The notes under the pieces are model-generated. The model saw only the letters and a program-made list of their open reading frames with translations. It was not told the origin of the DNA and ran no database searches. Source: Neobacillus niacini (GTDB taxonomy: Bacteria; Bacillota; Bacilli; Bacillales; Cytobacillaceae). Taken from it: a stretch of 64,000 nucleotides of DNA. The stretch lies in the NCBI RefSeq assembly GCF_030817595.1, contig NZ_JAUSZN010000001.1:3421001-3485000 (forward strand). Direction: 5' to 3'. This document shows, piece by piece, positions 1-8,438 of the stretch (positions within the stretch are counted from its first letter, which is position 1; every line of letters begins with the position of its first letter). A program made the position numbers and the translations under genes.

Positions 1-1071
1 TTGTTGAGATGACTGCCCCATTTTCTTTAGAAATGCCAGTAAGGTTGCAATGATTAATAATCCTTCTAACCCTTCCCTTAATAAAATAAGTGCAGAATCC
101 CAAAATGAATAATTGGTTTTAGTAATCAATGGCTCTAATTTCGTATTTAAATCCTTTACTATAGCCAATGCCTTTGGACCATTTACTCGATCAGAGCTTA
201 GAATACTGATAGCTGTTGGAATTTTTGTTTCAATCTCACTATATAGCTTACTGTCTCTTGTTTGTACTTCCCCTTCAACCATTGGCCATATGTTAAGGAT
301 TTCATCTAAATCCTGAGTAGAACCCTTATAATCCTTATTGGCGATCTCTTCTTCTGCCTTCTTTAATAGTGTGGAAACATCTGTTAAAGAAAAATCACCT
401 TTAACCTGCTTCGAAAATTTACCGTCTAGAAAGTTCTCCACTTCTTGTGTTAGTTTATCTACGTTCGTTTCAGCCTTCTTAAGATCCACAGGGTTTTGGG
501 TAATTGAAATTCGGATTAATGCCGTGTATCTTTCAATATTCCCATAAGAAGCAATACTAGCATCATGAACAATTTTTTCCGATGCATTCCATTGATCCAT
601 TAGTGTTTGATACTGAATCTTTATATTAGCTGCATCCCCATCCAAAATAGATTCCTTCAGCTTCTCTAGAAGCGGCAGCAATTTTTCTACCTGTACTGTT
701 TGTTTTGTTCGGTCTACAGGGTTTTGTTCTGTATCATACTTCACCAGAGAACTTGATAAGGCTGAGAGACTACTAGAAAGAATCTCCTTTTCTACTTTCC
801 TTTTTGCTAGTAAACTTTGTACCTTTTCCAAATCTTGATCAACCGATTTTGCCTGTTCACTAGTAGCATTCTTAATTTTTATCCATTCTTTAGAAAACTG
901 TTCAATGTTAGTCGAAACCGTTTCCTGATCGCCTGATTTTACTTTCATTAAACTATCGCCAAGTAAGACAAACAGCTCGTCATGATTTTCTGCTGCCGCA
1001 ACATGGTGTGCAGTTTGAAAAAAAATGAATAAAGATAAAAATAATATGAAGGGCTTCCATGACATTTGCAT
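1..1071 (-). CDS. efeU: EfeU, FTR1-family iron permease (C-terminus beyond window)
   Basis: Membrane permease of the EfeUOB iron uptake system. The frame runs in phase to the window edge, giving 357 codons without a stop; the rest of the membrane domain is missing. An N-terminal signal peptide (about residues 1-26) is followed by roughly 290 mostly hydrophilic, helix-rich residues, as in Bacillus YwbL-type EfeU, and then the first membrane segment with the FTR1 iron-binding motif REGLEG near residue 332. The start at 1071 has a GAGGAG ribosome site. It follows efeB by 32 bp and should share the Fur-controlled transcript. Family assignment rests on the motif plus the efeO/efeB neighbours. Confidence 0.93.
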   Translation of the reverse strand, partial: MQMSWKPFILFLSLFIFFQTAHHVAAAENHDELFVLLGDSLMKVKSGDQETVSTNIEQFSKEWIKIKNATSEQAKSVDQDLEKVQSLLAKRKVEKEILSSSLSALSSSLVKYDTEQNPVDRTKQTVQVEKLLPLLEKLKESILDGDAANIKIQYQTLMDQWNASEKIVHDASIASYGNIERYTALIRISITQNPVDLKKAETNVDKLTQEVENFLDGKFSKQVKGDFSLTDVSTLLKKAEEEIANKDYKGSTQDLDEILNIWPMVEGEVQTRDSKLYSEIETKIPTAISILSSDRVNGPKALAIVKDLNTKLEPLITKTNYSFWDSALILLREGLEGLLIIATLLAFLKKMGQSSQQ

Positions 1072-1103
1072 TTATCTCTCTCTCCTCTATAAAAGGAAAA
1101 ACA

Positions 1104-2390
1104 TTACGTAAATAGTGTCTCTCCTATAAAACCTCCATTTTTCGTTCCTGGTAAACAGGCGAAAAGGGCGCTGCCTCGATGTGAAATATATTCATTCAAC
1201 TTATCCATACTTGAAAGTCTCTTTTGGATTGGAATGAATTGTTTACTTGGTGAACGTTGGAAACTTAAGAAAAGCAGACCTGCATCAAAGCTCCCGGTCT
1301 TCAAATCCATACCATTTGAGTAAGAATACCCCCTGCGGAGAATTTGCTGCGATCCATCTCCATGTGACAGCCGAACATGCGAATCCACAGGGATCGTATC
1401 TTCTCCGTTTGGTTGTTTGTGATGAATATCAAGTTTATCAAATTCATTTTTTTGTCCAAAAGGTGCACCAGTGTCACGATATCTTCCAAAAGTATTTTCT
1501 TGTTCTTTTAGATTGGTACGATCCCAGACTTCAATAAACATTTGGATTCTTCGTACAACAAGATAACTGCCGTTCTGAAGCCAATTCGGTCCATCACCTG
1601 GCTGAACCCAAACATGTTCATTCATCTGTTTTTCACTTTTTACATCAGGGTTGACCGTTCCATCCTTGAAACCAAACAGGTTCCTAGGTGTTCCTTCTTT
1701 TGCATCTGCCTGCTTCGTTCGCTGAAATCCTGGCTGTGCCCATCTTAAAACAGCCTTTCCCCTAGCAATTCGAATTAGGTTTCTTACGGCATGAAATGCC
1801 ACTTGCATATCGTCCGCACAAGCTTGAATACATAAATCTCCACCAGTCCATTCCTCTTCTAATGCATCTAATGAAAATGCGGGAAGGTCTACTAATTCCA
1901 TAGGCTGCTTAAGTTTTAAGCCAAAGCGGTCTTGGTTGTCCTTTACAAAAAGACTTGGGCCGACTCCGAAAGTAATCGTTAAATTAGAGGCAGATAATCC
2001 TTCCGCCTCTCCCGTATCTTTTGGCGGAAGAAATTCGTTACTAGTTAATTCTCCGATTGGTTTGCCCTCAGACATTGATGCTGCGGCATGCGTCCATTCT
2101 TTGAAAAGCGTTATTAAATCTTCTTTACTAGAAGTTGTCACATCTAAGGTAGCAAAATAAACATGGTTTTGTGGTTTTGTCGTAATTCCACTTTGATGCT
2201 TACCATAAAATGAAACAACATCCTTTGCGCTTGAGGCCTTTCCTTCTTTAATAGACAACATGCTTCCTATTCCGGATGCACCAATTAAAATCCCAACACC
2301 GCCAACTCCAGCAGTTTTCAAAATATCCCTACGTGAAACTTTCTTTACGCCAAGAGATTCCTCTTCAATGAAGTACTCCTTCTTAGACAT
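1104..2390 (-). CDS. efeB: EfeB, Tat-exported dye-decolorizing-type heme peroxidase
   Basis: Heme peroxidase of the EfeUOB system, expected to act outside the membrane on iron delivery. The N-terminus carries a twin-arginine signal (SRRDILKTAG at about residues 19-28) followed by a glycine-rich hydrophobic stretch. The DyP-family GxxDG motif is present as GFKDGTVNP, and the heme-region sequence DSHVRLSH follows. The 428-residue length is normal for the family. The ATG follows the efeO stop codon directly, and its GGAGG ribosome site lies inside the last efeO codons, so the two are translationally coupled. Export as a folded heme protein is inferred from the Tat motif. Confidence 0.94.
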   Translation of the reverse strand: MSKKEYFIEEESLGVKKVSRRDILKTAGVGGVGILIGASGIGSMLSIKEGKASSAKDVVSFYGKHQSGITTKPQNHVYFATLDVTTSSKEDLITLFKEWTHAAASMSEGKPIGELTSNEFLPPKDTGEAEGLSASNLTITFGVGPSLFVKDNQDRFGLKLKQPMELVDLPAFSLDALEEEWTGGDLCIQACADDMQVAFHAVRNLIRIARGKAVLRWAQPGFQRTKQADAKEGTPRNLFGFKDGTVNPDVKSEKQMNEHVWVQPGDGPNWLQNGSYLVVRRIQMFIEVWDRTNLKEQENTFGRYRDTGAPFGQKNEFDKLDIHHKQPNGEDTIPVDSHVRLSHGDGSQQILRRGYSYSNGMDLKTGSFDAGLLFLSFQRSPSKQFIPIQKRLSSMDKLNEYISHRGSALFACLPGTKNGGFIGETLFT

Positions 2391-3239
2391 CTATAATGCC
2401 TCCGTTACAATTCCGATTTGAGAGAGTGGTTCTGCAAGCGCATCAATGGCCTGACTAAGTTCCTTTACCTCAGCTTCTGACAAATCCGTATAAATCTTGT
2501 ATCCTCCATCGATTTTATGTTTATTTAATAAGCTAAAAACCGTATCAAAGCGGGTTTGAATTTCCGTAGAAAGGTCCTCATTCTTTTCCTTTAAAGCAGG
2601 ATTTAAAAGCTGAAAAATCTTATCTGCACCTTCTACATTTGCAGCAAAATCAAATAAATCAGTATGAGAATAGCGATCCTCTTCCCCCGTTACTTTTGAA
2701 GTGGATACCTCATTTAAGAGGTCTACCGCACCTGTAATTAATAGGTCAGGCGTGACTTCGACTGTATCTACCTTTGCTCGTAAAAGATTTACATCCTTCA
2801 TCAACTGCTCGGCATATTGTTCATAACCAGTAGTTGTGTTTTCGACCCATAACCCTTTTTCAATACGGTGGTAGCCTCCCCACTCAGCCTCTAGGACATC
2901 TCCTTCGCGCGCATCGATTTTCGGATCAAGATCTCCAAATACTTCGGCTATCGGTTCTGCACGCTCATAGTGCACTCTAGAGGTGGCATATAGTGCTTTA
3001 GCATTATCAACATCCCCATTTTTAACTGCTGTTGTAAATGCCTCCGTTGCCTTTACAAATTCTTCAATTTCTCCTATAGCATACTTTCGGTATTCATCCG
3101 TTACTCCAGAGAGCGAATCAGATGTAATATTCTTTGTGTCTTTTACCGTCTCTTTAGCTGAGTTTTCATCTGAATTAGTACAACCAAATAATAGACTGCT
3201 AGACAATAACAAACTTCCTGAAACTTTTAATAATTTCAT
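2391..3239 (-). CDS. efeO: EfeO, iron-binding lipoprotein of the Efe system
   Basis: Extracytoplasmic iron-binding component that works with EfeU and EfeB. The start at 3239 (MKLLKVSG) is preferred over upstream in-frame starts because it has a GGGGGA ribosome site and gives a proper lipoprotein signal with a lipobox ending LLFGC near residue 19. The mature part is the all-helical EfeO/M75 peptidase-like domain with the family HxxxE-type elements (HYERAEP, and EWGGYHRIEKGLW). About 282 residues. It is the first gene of a leftward operon and sits directly downstream of two Fur-like boxes, so iron repression is expected. Confidence 0.93.
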   Translation of the reverse strand: MKLLKVSGSLLLSSSLLFGCTNSDENSAKETVKDTKNITSDSLSGVTDEYRKYAIGEIEEFVKATEAFTTAVKNGDVDNAKALYATSRVHYERAEPIAEVFGDLDPKIDAREGDVLEAEWGGYHRIEKGLWVENTTTGYEQYAEQLMKDVNLLRAKVDTVEVTPDLLITGAVDLLNEVSTSKVTGEEDRYSHTDLFDFAANVEGADKIFQLLNPALKEKNEDLSTEIQTRFDTVFSLLNKHKIDGGYKIYTDLSEAEVKELSQAIDALAEPLSQIGIVTEAL

Positions 3240-3268
3240 ATCTACATATCCCCCATTAACACTAATAA

Positions 3269-3318
3269 TGATAATCATTCTCACTAGTATCATATCAGCA
3301 AATGATAATGGTTTTCAA
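3269..3318 (-). promoter_or_regulatory. efe operon promoter with two Fur-like boxes
   Basis: On the minus strand, TTGAAA (3313-3318) and TATGAT (3289-3294) are 18 bp apart, a good sigma-A promoter. A 7-1-7 Fur box, TGATAAT-C-ATTCTCA (3269-3283), lies just downstream of the -10, and a second weaker one, TGATAAT-G-GTTTTCA (3303-3317), overlaps the -35. Fur binding at both would block RNA polymerase. The boxes are visible in the sequence; repression is inferred from the known Fur consensus. Confidence 0.85.
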
Positions 3319-3330
3319 TAGCTAATTAAA

Positions 3331-3363
3331 AAAACTTTCCAACTATTCAGATTGGAAAGTTTT
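3331..3363 (-). terminator. Terminator after liaR
   Basis: A 12-bp perfect stem (3331-3342 with 3352-3363) is followed on the minus strand by a T run. It ends the lia operon just upstream of the efe promoter. Confidence 0.85.
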
Positions 3364-3368
3364 TAAAG

Positions 3369-4001
3369 TTATTTTATTAATGAGTGTTTAAAAGCATATA
3401 TGACTGCCTGTGTTCGGTCTTGGACGTTAAGTTTACTGAGTATATTACTGACATGGGTTTTTACCGTTTTCAATGCAATATATAGTTCATCAGCAATGTC
3501 CTGGTTCGTTTTACCCTCTGCCATTAACATTAATATTTCCATTTCGCGGCTGGTTAGTTCTTCATGTGGCTGATGCTTTTGTTTCTGGCGCATTTTAACC
3601 ATCATTTTTCCTGTTACTTCAGGCTCAAGAACGGACTGTCCATGATATGTAGCGCGAACTGCATTGGCAATTTCATCTGCTTTTGACGTTTTTAGCATAT
3701 AACTGGTAGCACCGGCTTCTAATGCAGGGTAAACCTTTTCATCATCCAAAAAGCTGGTGACGATGATCACTTTTGCCTCTGGCCATTTTTCGATGATTTG
3801 CTTTGTTGCCTCGATCCCGTCCATTTCCTTCATGACTAAATCCATTAAAATAATATCAGGTCTGAGCTCAAGTGCCAATTCCACGCCCTTTTTTCCATCA
3901 GCAGCCTCACCCACTACTTCAATGTCTGGCTGTGCGGATAAAAATGCGGAGACTCCAATTCTCACCATCTCATGATCATCAACAAACACTACTCTAATCA
4001 T
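3369..4001 (-). CDS. liaR: LiaR/VraR-type response regulator
   Basis: DNA-binding response regulator of the cell-envelope stress system LiaFSR. The receiver domain (residues 1-120) has the acidic pair DDH at 8-10, the phosphoacceptor Asp54 (ILMDLVM) and a TS switch pair (VTS). The C-terminus is a NarL/LuxR-type helix-turn-helix ([15 protein letters not shown] onward). It overlaps the kinase gene by 8 bp and is the last gene of liaI-H-F-S-R. In B. subtilis the orthologue activates the liaIH promoter when lipid II cycle antibiotics are present; that role is inferred here from gene order. Confidence 0.94.
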   Translation of the reverse strand: MIRVVFVDDHEMVRIGVSAFLSAQPDIEVVGEAADGKKGVELALELRPDIILMDLVMKEMDGIEATKQIIEKWPEAKVIIVTSFLDDEKVYPALEAGATSYMLKTSKADEIANAVRATYHGQSVLEPEVTGKMMVKMRQKQKHQPHEELTSREMEILMLMAEGKTNQDIADELYIALKTVKTHVSNILSKLNVQDRTQAVIYAFKHSLIK

Positions 4002-5046
4002 TTACACCATCTCCATTTTTCATAACAGGTACCTTCACTTCAAGCCTTGTACCTTTGCTCTTTACACTAATTACCTTTAAAGTGCCGCCAACTTCTAGTG
4101 CCCTCTCATGCATATTCTGCATTCCATATGATCCAGCCTTCATGTTATCAACTTCAAAACCTACCCCGTCATCGACAATTCTTAAAATGACAAGGTCATC
4201 CCGCTTTATCAATAAAACCTCAAGTTTGTTCGCTTTAGAATGCCGAAGTGTATTGGATACAGACTCCTGGAGGATACGGAAAAGATGATCCTCAATACCT
4301 TTATCAAGTGGAAATGCTTCTACTTTCCACTTAATTTCCATTGTTACTTTCTGTGATAATTCGATTAATAACTCTTCAATTCCTTCTTCAAGCGTTTTAT
4401 TTTTTAACGCAACTGGACGCAAATGAAGAAGCAGGGCACGCATTTCAAGTTGTGATTGGTGAATCATTCCCTCCACCATTTTCAACTGTTTAGCTTCCCT
4501 ATCCTCTTCATTTGCACTCTGCCGAGTTGTATTGATGGCGGACATCATCATCGAAGCTGCAAATAATTGCTGACTTACGGAATCATGTAATTCACGGGCG
4601 AGGCGGTTTCGTTCCTGTTCAATTATTTCTTGAATCCTCGCTTCCTGGTCTTCTACTTTTTCTGTAGCCAATCGTTGTGATAGCTTGGCTTGTTCCGACA
4701 TTTGCCTGCCGATTCTATCAATTTGTTCCGCTATACTCTGCATTTCCGATATGGTTTGCTTTTCGTCAGGACTAATTTGCTTCCCTTGCTCTAACTGGTG
4801 CAATGAATGCTCGACACCCTGAAACTGTCTTCTCCAGTATATACCTGAAAAAACGCCCAATAGTATACCAGTAGCAATGCTGAATGCCGGAATAAATATG
4901 ATAAATGGGATATCCATAAATTGCCGGTTCCAAAGTTCAGACCAGTCTGAAATCGGAAAAACAATGATAAAGGCAGCGGCAACAACGATAGCAATCATGA
5001 TTGAAGAAGCGATATTCCATACAACCTGCCTTTGGATTGTGCTCAT
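3994..5046 (-). CDS. liaS: LiaS/VraS-type sensor histidine kinase
   Basis: Membrane histidine kinase paired with LiaR. Two N-terminal membrane segments (about residues 10-32 and 45-68) enclose a very short outer loop, typical of intramembrane-sensing kinases. A coiled-coil linker leads to a HisKA_3 dimerisation domain with the phosphoacceptor in [10 protein letters not shown], followed by an HATPase_c domain ([12 protein letters not shown]-box, DDGVGFE and [12 protein letters not shown]). It overlaps liaF by 4 bp and liaR by 8 bp. LiaF is expected to hold it inactive without stress. Confidence 0.94.
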   Translation of the reverse strand: MSTIQRQVVWNIASSIMIAIVVAAAFIIVFPISDWSELWNRQFMDIPFIIFIPAFSIATGILLGVFSGIYWRRQFQGVEHSLHQLEQGKQISPDEKQTISEMQSIAEQIDRIGRQMSEQAKLSQRLATEKVEDQEARIQEIIEQERNRLARELHDSVSQQLFAASMMMSAINTTRQSANEEDREAKQLKMVEGMIHQSQLEMRALLLHLRPVALKNKTLEEGIEELLIELSQKVTMEIKWKVEAFPLDKGIEDHLFRILQESVSNTLRHSKANKLEVLLIKRDDLVILRIVDDGVGFEVDNMKAGSYGMQNMHERALEVGGTLKVISVKSKGTRLEVKVPVMKNGDGVND

Positions 5047-5777
5047 ATCCTGCTCACCTCTAAATTGCCCACCAACAAGGAGGTAAAGATTTTAACCTTT
5101 TGCTCAGCTTGGTCATAGCCTGCTGTCTTAAGGTGGAAAGCTTGGTTAAAAACCTGAGCCTGGTGATTTTCTAGAACCGTTGTGGCACCAATAACAGACG
5201 AGTGATGAACGCTTACTTCTATTTCATAAGGTATTTGGATTTGGATATTGCCAATAACATTTCGGATAAAGATAATCGTTTCACCCTTCGGTAAAACTGT
5301 ATAACTTAAATCGATTATTGTATCTCCAATACCAGATTGGATGTTAATGTCATTCCATTCATAAACACTGCTTGGGGTTTTTTGCTGCCCGAAAAATATA
5401 TTCTCAAAGAGCGGCTTGGTCTTAATCAGTGTCTCTTCTTGCAGAGCCTGCTCTGATTCTTTGATATCTAGTGCAATCTTATTTGGATTCTTTTTGGAGT
5501 TAGTATATTGAATTATAAAATGTATAAGTATAGCAAGCAGTAAAAATCTAAAGGTCATCATGCTAAACACATGGATGATGAATGAAATTATACCCGCGAA
5601 GAAAAGAAACTTACCAAATTTTTTTCCAGTTCTTTTTCGACCTAAATAGATCATCCCACAAGAAAATAAAAGGGAGAAAACAAGACCACTGTTAAAAAAT
5701 AAAACCTCTAGCAAAAGAACGACAACCCCAATGATAACAAGCCATTCTGTATAATTATTCTTTGTATTTTTAAACAT
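5043..5777 (-). CDS. liaF: LiaF, membrane inhibitor of LiaS
   Basis: Membrane regulator of the LiaRS pair. The first about 110 residues form four hydrophobic segments; the C-terminal half is a soluble beta-rich domain typical of LiaF/VraT (DUF2154-like, cell-wall-active antibiotic response), including the stretch QSGIGDTIIDLSYTVLPKGE. Length 244 is normal. It overlaps liaS by 4 bp, so it is translationally coupled. A hairpin with a T-run separates it from liaH, meaning most transcripts from the liaI promoter may stop before it. Confidence 0.9.
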   Translation of the reverse strand: MFKNTKNNYTEWLVIIGVVVLLLEVLFFNSGLVFSLLFSCGMIYLGRKRTGKKFGKFLFFAGIISFIIHVFSMMTFRFLLLAILIHFIIQYTNSKKNPNKIALDIKESEQALQEETLIKTKPLFENIFFGQQKTPSSVYEWNDINIQSGIGDTIIDLSYTVLPKGETIIFIRNVIGNIQIQIPYEIEVSVHHSSVIGATTVLENHQAQVFNQAFHLKTAGYDQAEQKVKIFTSLLVGNLEVSRI

Positions 5778-5821
5778 CTGGCCACCCTCCCCTTCACTTT
5801 AATCATGTTTGATAGTTAGGC

Positions 5822-5850
5822 CAAAAAGGTGCATAAGGCTGCACCTTTAT
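5822..5850 (-). terminator. Internal terminator between liaH and liaF
   Basis: On the minus strand the stem AAGGTGCA/TGCACCTT with a 6-nt loop is followed by T5. In B. subtilis the main lia transcript also ends after liaH with read-through into liaFSR, so this hairpin probably sets the ratio of effector to regulators. Confidence 0.8.
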
Positions 5851-5870
5851 AGAATACCATGTTTTGGTTA

Positions 5871-5996
5871 TTAAATGGACTTGCTTTCTTCTAATTTCAG
5901 TTCTTTTTCTAATTGTGCAATTTTGGCATCAATCGTATCCCGGTAATAAGAGCTTTTTACTTGATGATCTAAACGATCCAAGTAAGAATCGATTTT
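5871..5996 (-). pseudogene. Out-of-frame C-terminal end of liaH
   Basis: After the A-run at 5993-5996 (read as T on the + strand), the neighbouring frame encodes the expected PspA/IM30 C-terminus: IDSYLDRLDHQVKSSYYRD and then the coiled-coil end AQLEKELKLEESKSI, stopping at 5871-5873. Removing one A from GAAAATC would join it to the upstream frame as QEIDSYLDRLD, giving a 214-residue protein, close to LiaH size. See the liaH entry. Confidence 0.8.
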
Positions 5997-6516
5997 CTTG
6001 AAAACGTGCGTTTGCATTGTTAGAGGTATTGTTTGAGTCCAATACTTGATTCATTCGATGATTGGCACGGGTAACATTCTCACGGCCCATTAATTCCAAT
6101 CGACGGATTTGCATATCTTTTAACTTATGTTTCATTTCCTCATATTTTCTTTCTAATTCACCAAGCTGACCTTTCACCTGCTCTAGTGCAGCCCCAAGAC
6201 GATCAACACGGCTTGAGTATTGCTGATGTTCTGCCGCAGCAAATTCATACAGCTCAGTTTCACCCGCTTTAGAAGCAATTTCCGCCTGATATTTCCTCTT
6301 TTCTGCGAATTCAACTGCTTGAGAATATTCTCTAGTGAATTCATCTTTTAGTGCGTATTGACGTTCCACAAGCTTTCTAACCTTCTCAGTCTCTTGTTCA
6401 CATTGACGAAGATATTGATTAAGCAGGGAAATTGGATTTTGCTTTTCTTTTTGATCAACCGCAGCATGTAAATCCGCCATAATCGTATCTTTAATTCTTG
6501 TTAATAGGTTTGTCAT
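5929..6516 (-). CDS. liaH: LiaH, PspA/IM30-family phage-shock protein (frameshifted near the end)
   Basis: Membrane-associated stress effector of the PspA family that forms large rings or scaffolds on damaged membranes. Residues 1-170 are almost entirely heptad-rich coiled coil with the family pattern (LNQYLRQCEQETEKVRKLVE, RRLELMGRENVTRANHRMNQ). As written the frame ends in a 21-residue tail ending LLLPGYD that does not fit the family, because one extra A in a run of four (5993-5996) shifts the frame. The true C-terminus continues in the adjacent frame to 5871. Either a sequencing error in a homopolymer or a real late truncation. It follows liaI by 19 bp. Confidence 0.88.
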   Translation of the reverse strand: MTNLLTRIKDTIMADLHAAVDQKEKQNPISLLNQYLRQCEQETEKVRKLVERQYALKDEFTREYSQAVEFAEKRKYQAEIASKAGETELYEFAAAEHQQYSSRVDRLGAALEQVKGQLGELERKYEEMKHKLKDMQIRRLELMGRENVTRANHRMNQVLDSNNTSNNANARFQENRFLLGSFRSSSKKLLLPGYD

Positions 6517-6535
6517 TTTTATATCTCTCCTTCGA

Positions 6536-6883
6536 TTAGTTTTTATTTAATTCATTCCATTGTTTTTCGAAATTTACAAAAGGGTCAGACTCCTCTTTTA
6601 CAACAGTCTTTTTAGTGCTATTCCAGTTTTTATAAACCAGATAAAGTACATAGGCAGCAACAACACCAATAATAGCAGGAGCGTTATGAATAGAAGCCAT
6701 TAGGACAAAAAAACCGATTATCCCGAGAACAATTTTACCTCCGGTCGATTCAGCCTTTAAGAACTGTTTGAAAATGAAGTACAGCGCAGCAAGACCAACC
6801 AGTAATCCTACCATCGGACCTATTGATGAAAGTAAAATCATTGCTGCTATTCCGCCAGCTATAAGTAACCCAAACTTTTTCAT
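6536..6883 (-). CDS. liaI: LiaI-like small membrane protein
   Basis: First gene of the lia operon. The 115-residue protein has an N-terminal hydrophobic block (residues 3-45, probably two membrane segments with GPMVGLLVG), another pair at about 53-88, then a short charged cytoplasmic tail (KKTVVKEESDPFVNFEKQW). In B. subtilis LiaI anchors LiaH at the membrane; the same job is inferred here from position immediately before liaH. The sequence is not closely recognisable as B. subtilis LiaI, so the symbol rests on context. Its ribosome site GAAAGGAGG is strong, fitting high induced expression. Confidence 0.8.
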   Translation of the reverse strand: MKKFGLLIAGGIAAMILLSSIGPMVGLLVGLAALYFIFKQFLKAESTGGKIVLGIIGFFVLMASIHNAPAIIGVVAAYVLYLVYKNWNSTKKTVVKEESDPFVNFEKQWNELNKN

Positions 6884-6969
6884 TTTGTTTTCCTCCTTTC
6901 TTTATCTTGATTTCATCTTACCTCTATTCCAAATTTCTCATAACGAACCAGCGCTTTATTTTCATATCA

Positions 6970-6979
6970 GTCTCAAGAC
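6970..6979. promoter_or_regulatory. Candidate LiaR operator
   Basis: The dyad AGTCT-CA-AGAC(G) is about 85 bp upstream of the liaI start. It resembles the AGTC/GACT half-site layout reported for LiaR/CesR-type boxes, and its distance suits an activator. I could not place a convincing -35/-10 pair, so the call is tentative. Confidence 0.35.
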
Positions 6980-6980
6980 G

Positions 6981-7013
6981 TAGAAAGAGTCAGTCCCTTG
7001 TGCAGGAACTGAC
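6981..7013 (-). terminator. Terminator after the LysM-CAP gene
   Basis: Stem GTCAGTCCC (6989-6997) with GGAACTGAC (7005-7013), one G-U pair, followed on the minus strand by TCTTTCT. Confidence 0.7.
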
Positions 7014-7024
7014 CCATCTAGTGG

Positions 7025-7639
7025 TTATTTAGATATAAACATTTGTGTCCAATAATGTCTTTGCGATCCGCCTTGTGCGTATCCAACACCAATATGAGTA
7101 TAATTACCGCTCAATATATTGGCACGGTGACCTGGGCTATTCATCCATGCTCGGACAACTTCCTGTGCAGTTGTTTGCCCTGCTGCTATATTTTCACCTG
7201 CAGCGCGATAAGAAATTCCAAAGTTCTTCATCATGGTAAATGGACTGCCGTATGTCGGACTAGTGTGACTGAAATAGTTTTTATCCCTCATGTCCACGGA
7301 TTTATAACGCGCTACTCTGGAAAGCTCCCAGTCTGGAGTTAATGCTTTTAAACCGTTTTTGGCTCGTTCTTGATTCGTTAATTGAACGACCTGGCTTTCA
7401 ATATTTTTGGTGGCATCATAACTAGGAATTGTAACCTTATTCCCTGGGTAAATCAGGTTAGGGTTCTTAAATTGGGGATTCGCTGAGATGATTTCAGAGA
7501 TGCCAACTTGGTATCGAACTGCAATTTTCCAAAGTGTGTCCCCTGGTTGAACGGTGTACACTTGCTGGGCAAACGACACATTTGGAATAAAAAAAAGTGA
7601 TAGTAAAAACAGTAAACTTATCCAAAATGATTTTTTCAT
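7025..7639 (-). CDS. Secreted LysM plus CAP-domain protein (YkwD-like)
   Basis: Exported protein with a signal peptide (about residues 1-24, ending NVSFAQQ), one LysM peptidoglycan-binding domain (about 25-70, YTVQPGDTLWKIA to IYPGNKVTIP), and a C-terminal CAP/SCP domain (from LTNQERAKNGL to the end) with the family motifs HTSP, GENIAAG and MNSPGHRANIL. This layout matches Bacillus YkwD and related spore/cell wall CAP proteins. The start at 7639 is chosen for its GGAGGAGG ribosome site and the clean signal peptide; longer in-frame starts lack both. The biochemical activity of bacterial CAP domains is not established. Confidence 0.88.
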   Translation of the reverse strand: MKKSFWISLLFLLSLFFIPNVSFAQQVYTVQPGDTLWKIAVRYQVGISEIISANPQFKNPNLIYPGNKVTIPSYDATKNIESQVVQLTNQERAKNGLKALTPDWELSRVARYKSVDMRDKNYFSHTSPTYGSPFTMMKNFGISYRAAGENIAAGQTTAQEVVRAWMNSPGHRANILSGNYTHIGVGYAQGGSQRHYWTQMFISK

Positions 7640-7734
7640 TTTTACGCCTCCTCCGATATATATTTTTGATTTCAGGTTCAAAATATACAGAGCGATAAAA
7701 TAAAATTTTTCAGATAAAGTTCGGAGGAAAAAGT

Positions 7735-8109
7735 GTGAGAGACATTTCATGGATTACCTATGTCATGTTAATTTTGGCAAGCTACCGGTTAACCCACTTA
7801 ATTGTTTTTGATAAAATTACTGAGTTTATACGGAAGCCATTTATGAAGAAAGTGAAAGTAGAAACCAATCATGGAATCGAGACAAAGGAAGTACCTAAAG
7901 GCATGTTTGGGTATTTGTTGAAATGTTATTGGTGTGCCGGAGTTTGGAGCGCCATATTACTTGGAGGCGGATATTTACTTTTTCCCAGGGTAACGTTTGT
8001 AATCATTTTGATATTTTCCATCGCAGGCGGTCAATCCATCATTGAAACCTTTGTTGGAGTAAACATTAAGAAGGTAGATTATTACGCAGACTTAGAAAAG
8101 AAAAAATAA
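7735..8109 (+). CDS. DUF1360 small membrane protein
   Basis: A 124-residue protein with a GTG start behind a GGAGG site (8-nt spacing). Hydrophobic segments lie at about residues 5-22 and 70-98. The central CYWCAGVW motif and ASYRLTHLIVFD are hallmarks of the DUF1360 family (B. subtilis YngL/YjcA-like), whose members include sporulation-associated proteins. Function unknown. Divergent from the LysM-CAP gene, with a 95-bp shared upstream region, and followed at 53 bp by a tiny membrane protein gene. Confidence 0.85.
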   Translation: MRDISWITYVMLILASYRLTHLIVFDKITEFIRKPFMKKVKVETNHGIETKEVPKGMFGYLLKCYWCAGVWSAILLGGGYLLFPRVTFVIILIFSIAGGQSIIETFVGVNIKKVDYYADLEKKK

Positions 8110-8162
8110 ATATAATAGAACGCTCCCCCTTTTGCATAAACATTAGAAAAGGGGGGATTTGA

Positions 8163-8303
8163 ATGGCTGGATGGTGGGTTACTGCCATTGGGTTTATCAT
8201 TTGTCTTGGAATTGTTGGGGGTACATTGGTTTATTTTTTAAGAGGGACGCTTAACTCTGAAGACTCCACCCGTATTGACCCTGTTAAAAAAGAAACGGAC
8301 TAA
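8163..8303 (+). CDS. Small single-pass membrane protein, 46 residues
   Basis: An ATG at 8163 is preceded by a GGGGGG ribosome-site-like run and opens a 46-codon frame. The product has one N-terminal membrane segment (WWVTAIGFIICLGIVGG) and a charged tail ending DPVKKETD. A good terminator follows 18 bp after the stop, which supports a real gene, probably co-transcribed with the DUF1360 gene. I do not recognise a family. Confidence 0.6.
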   Translation: MAGWWVTAIGFIICLGIVGGTLVYFLRGTLNSEDSTRIDPVKKETD

Positions 8304-8320
8304 TCGATAACAATAATGCG

Positions 8321-8347
8321 AAGAACCCTGGCTTCCGGGGTTCTTTT
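8321..8347 (+). terminator. Terminator after the 46-residue ORF
   Basis: Stem AAGAACCC with GGGTTCTT, followed by T5 on the + strand. Confidence 0.85.
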
Positions 8348-8438
8348 TCATTTCAAATAATTTTCAAAAAGAACCTTTACATGATTTCATTAAAATTGGA
8401 AAAATTAATCATATGATTATAGTACTGGAGGAAAACAT

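Noticed and set aside
8396..8423. Promoter TTGGAA-16-TATAGT just before yhfW
   Set aside because: Its start point would fall on the ribosome site, leaving no usable leader.
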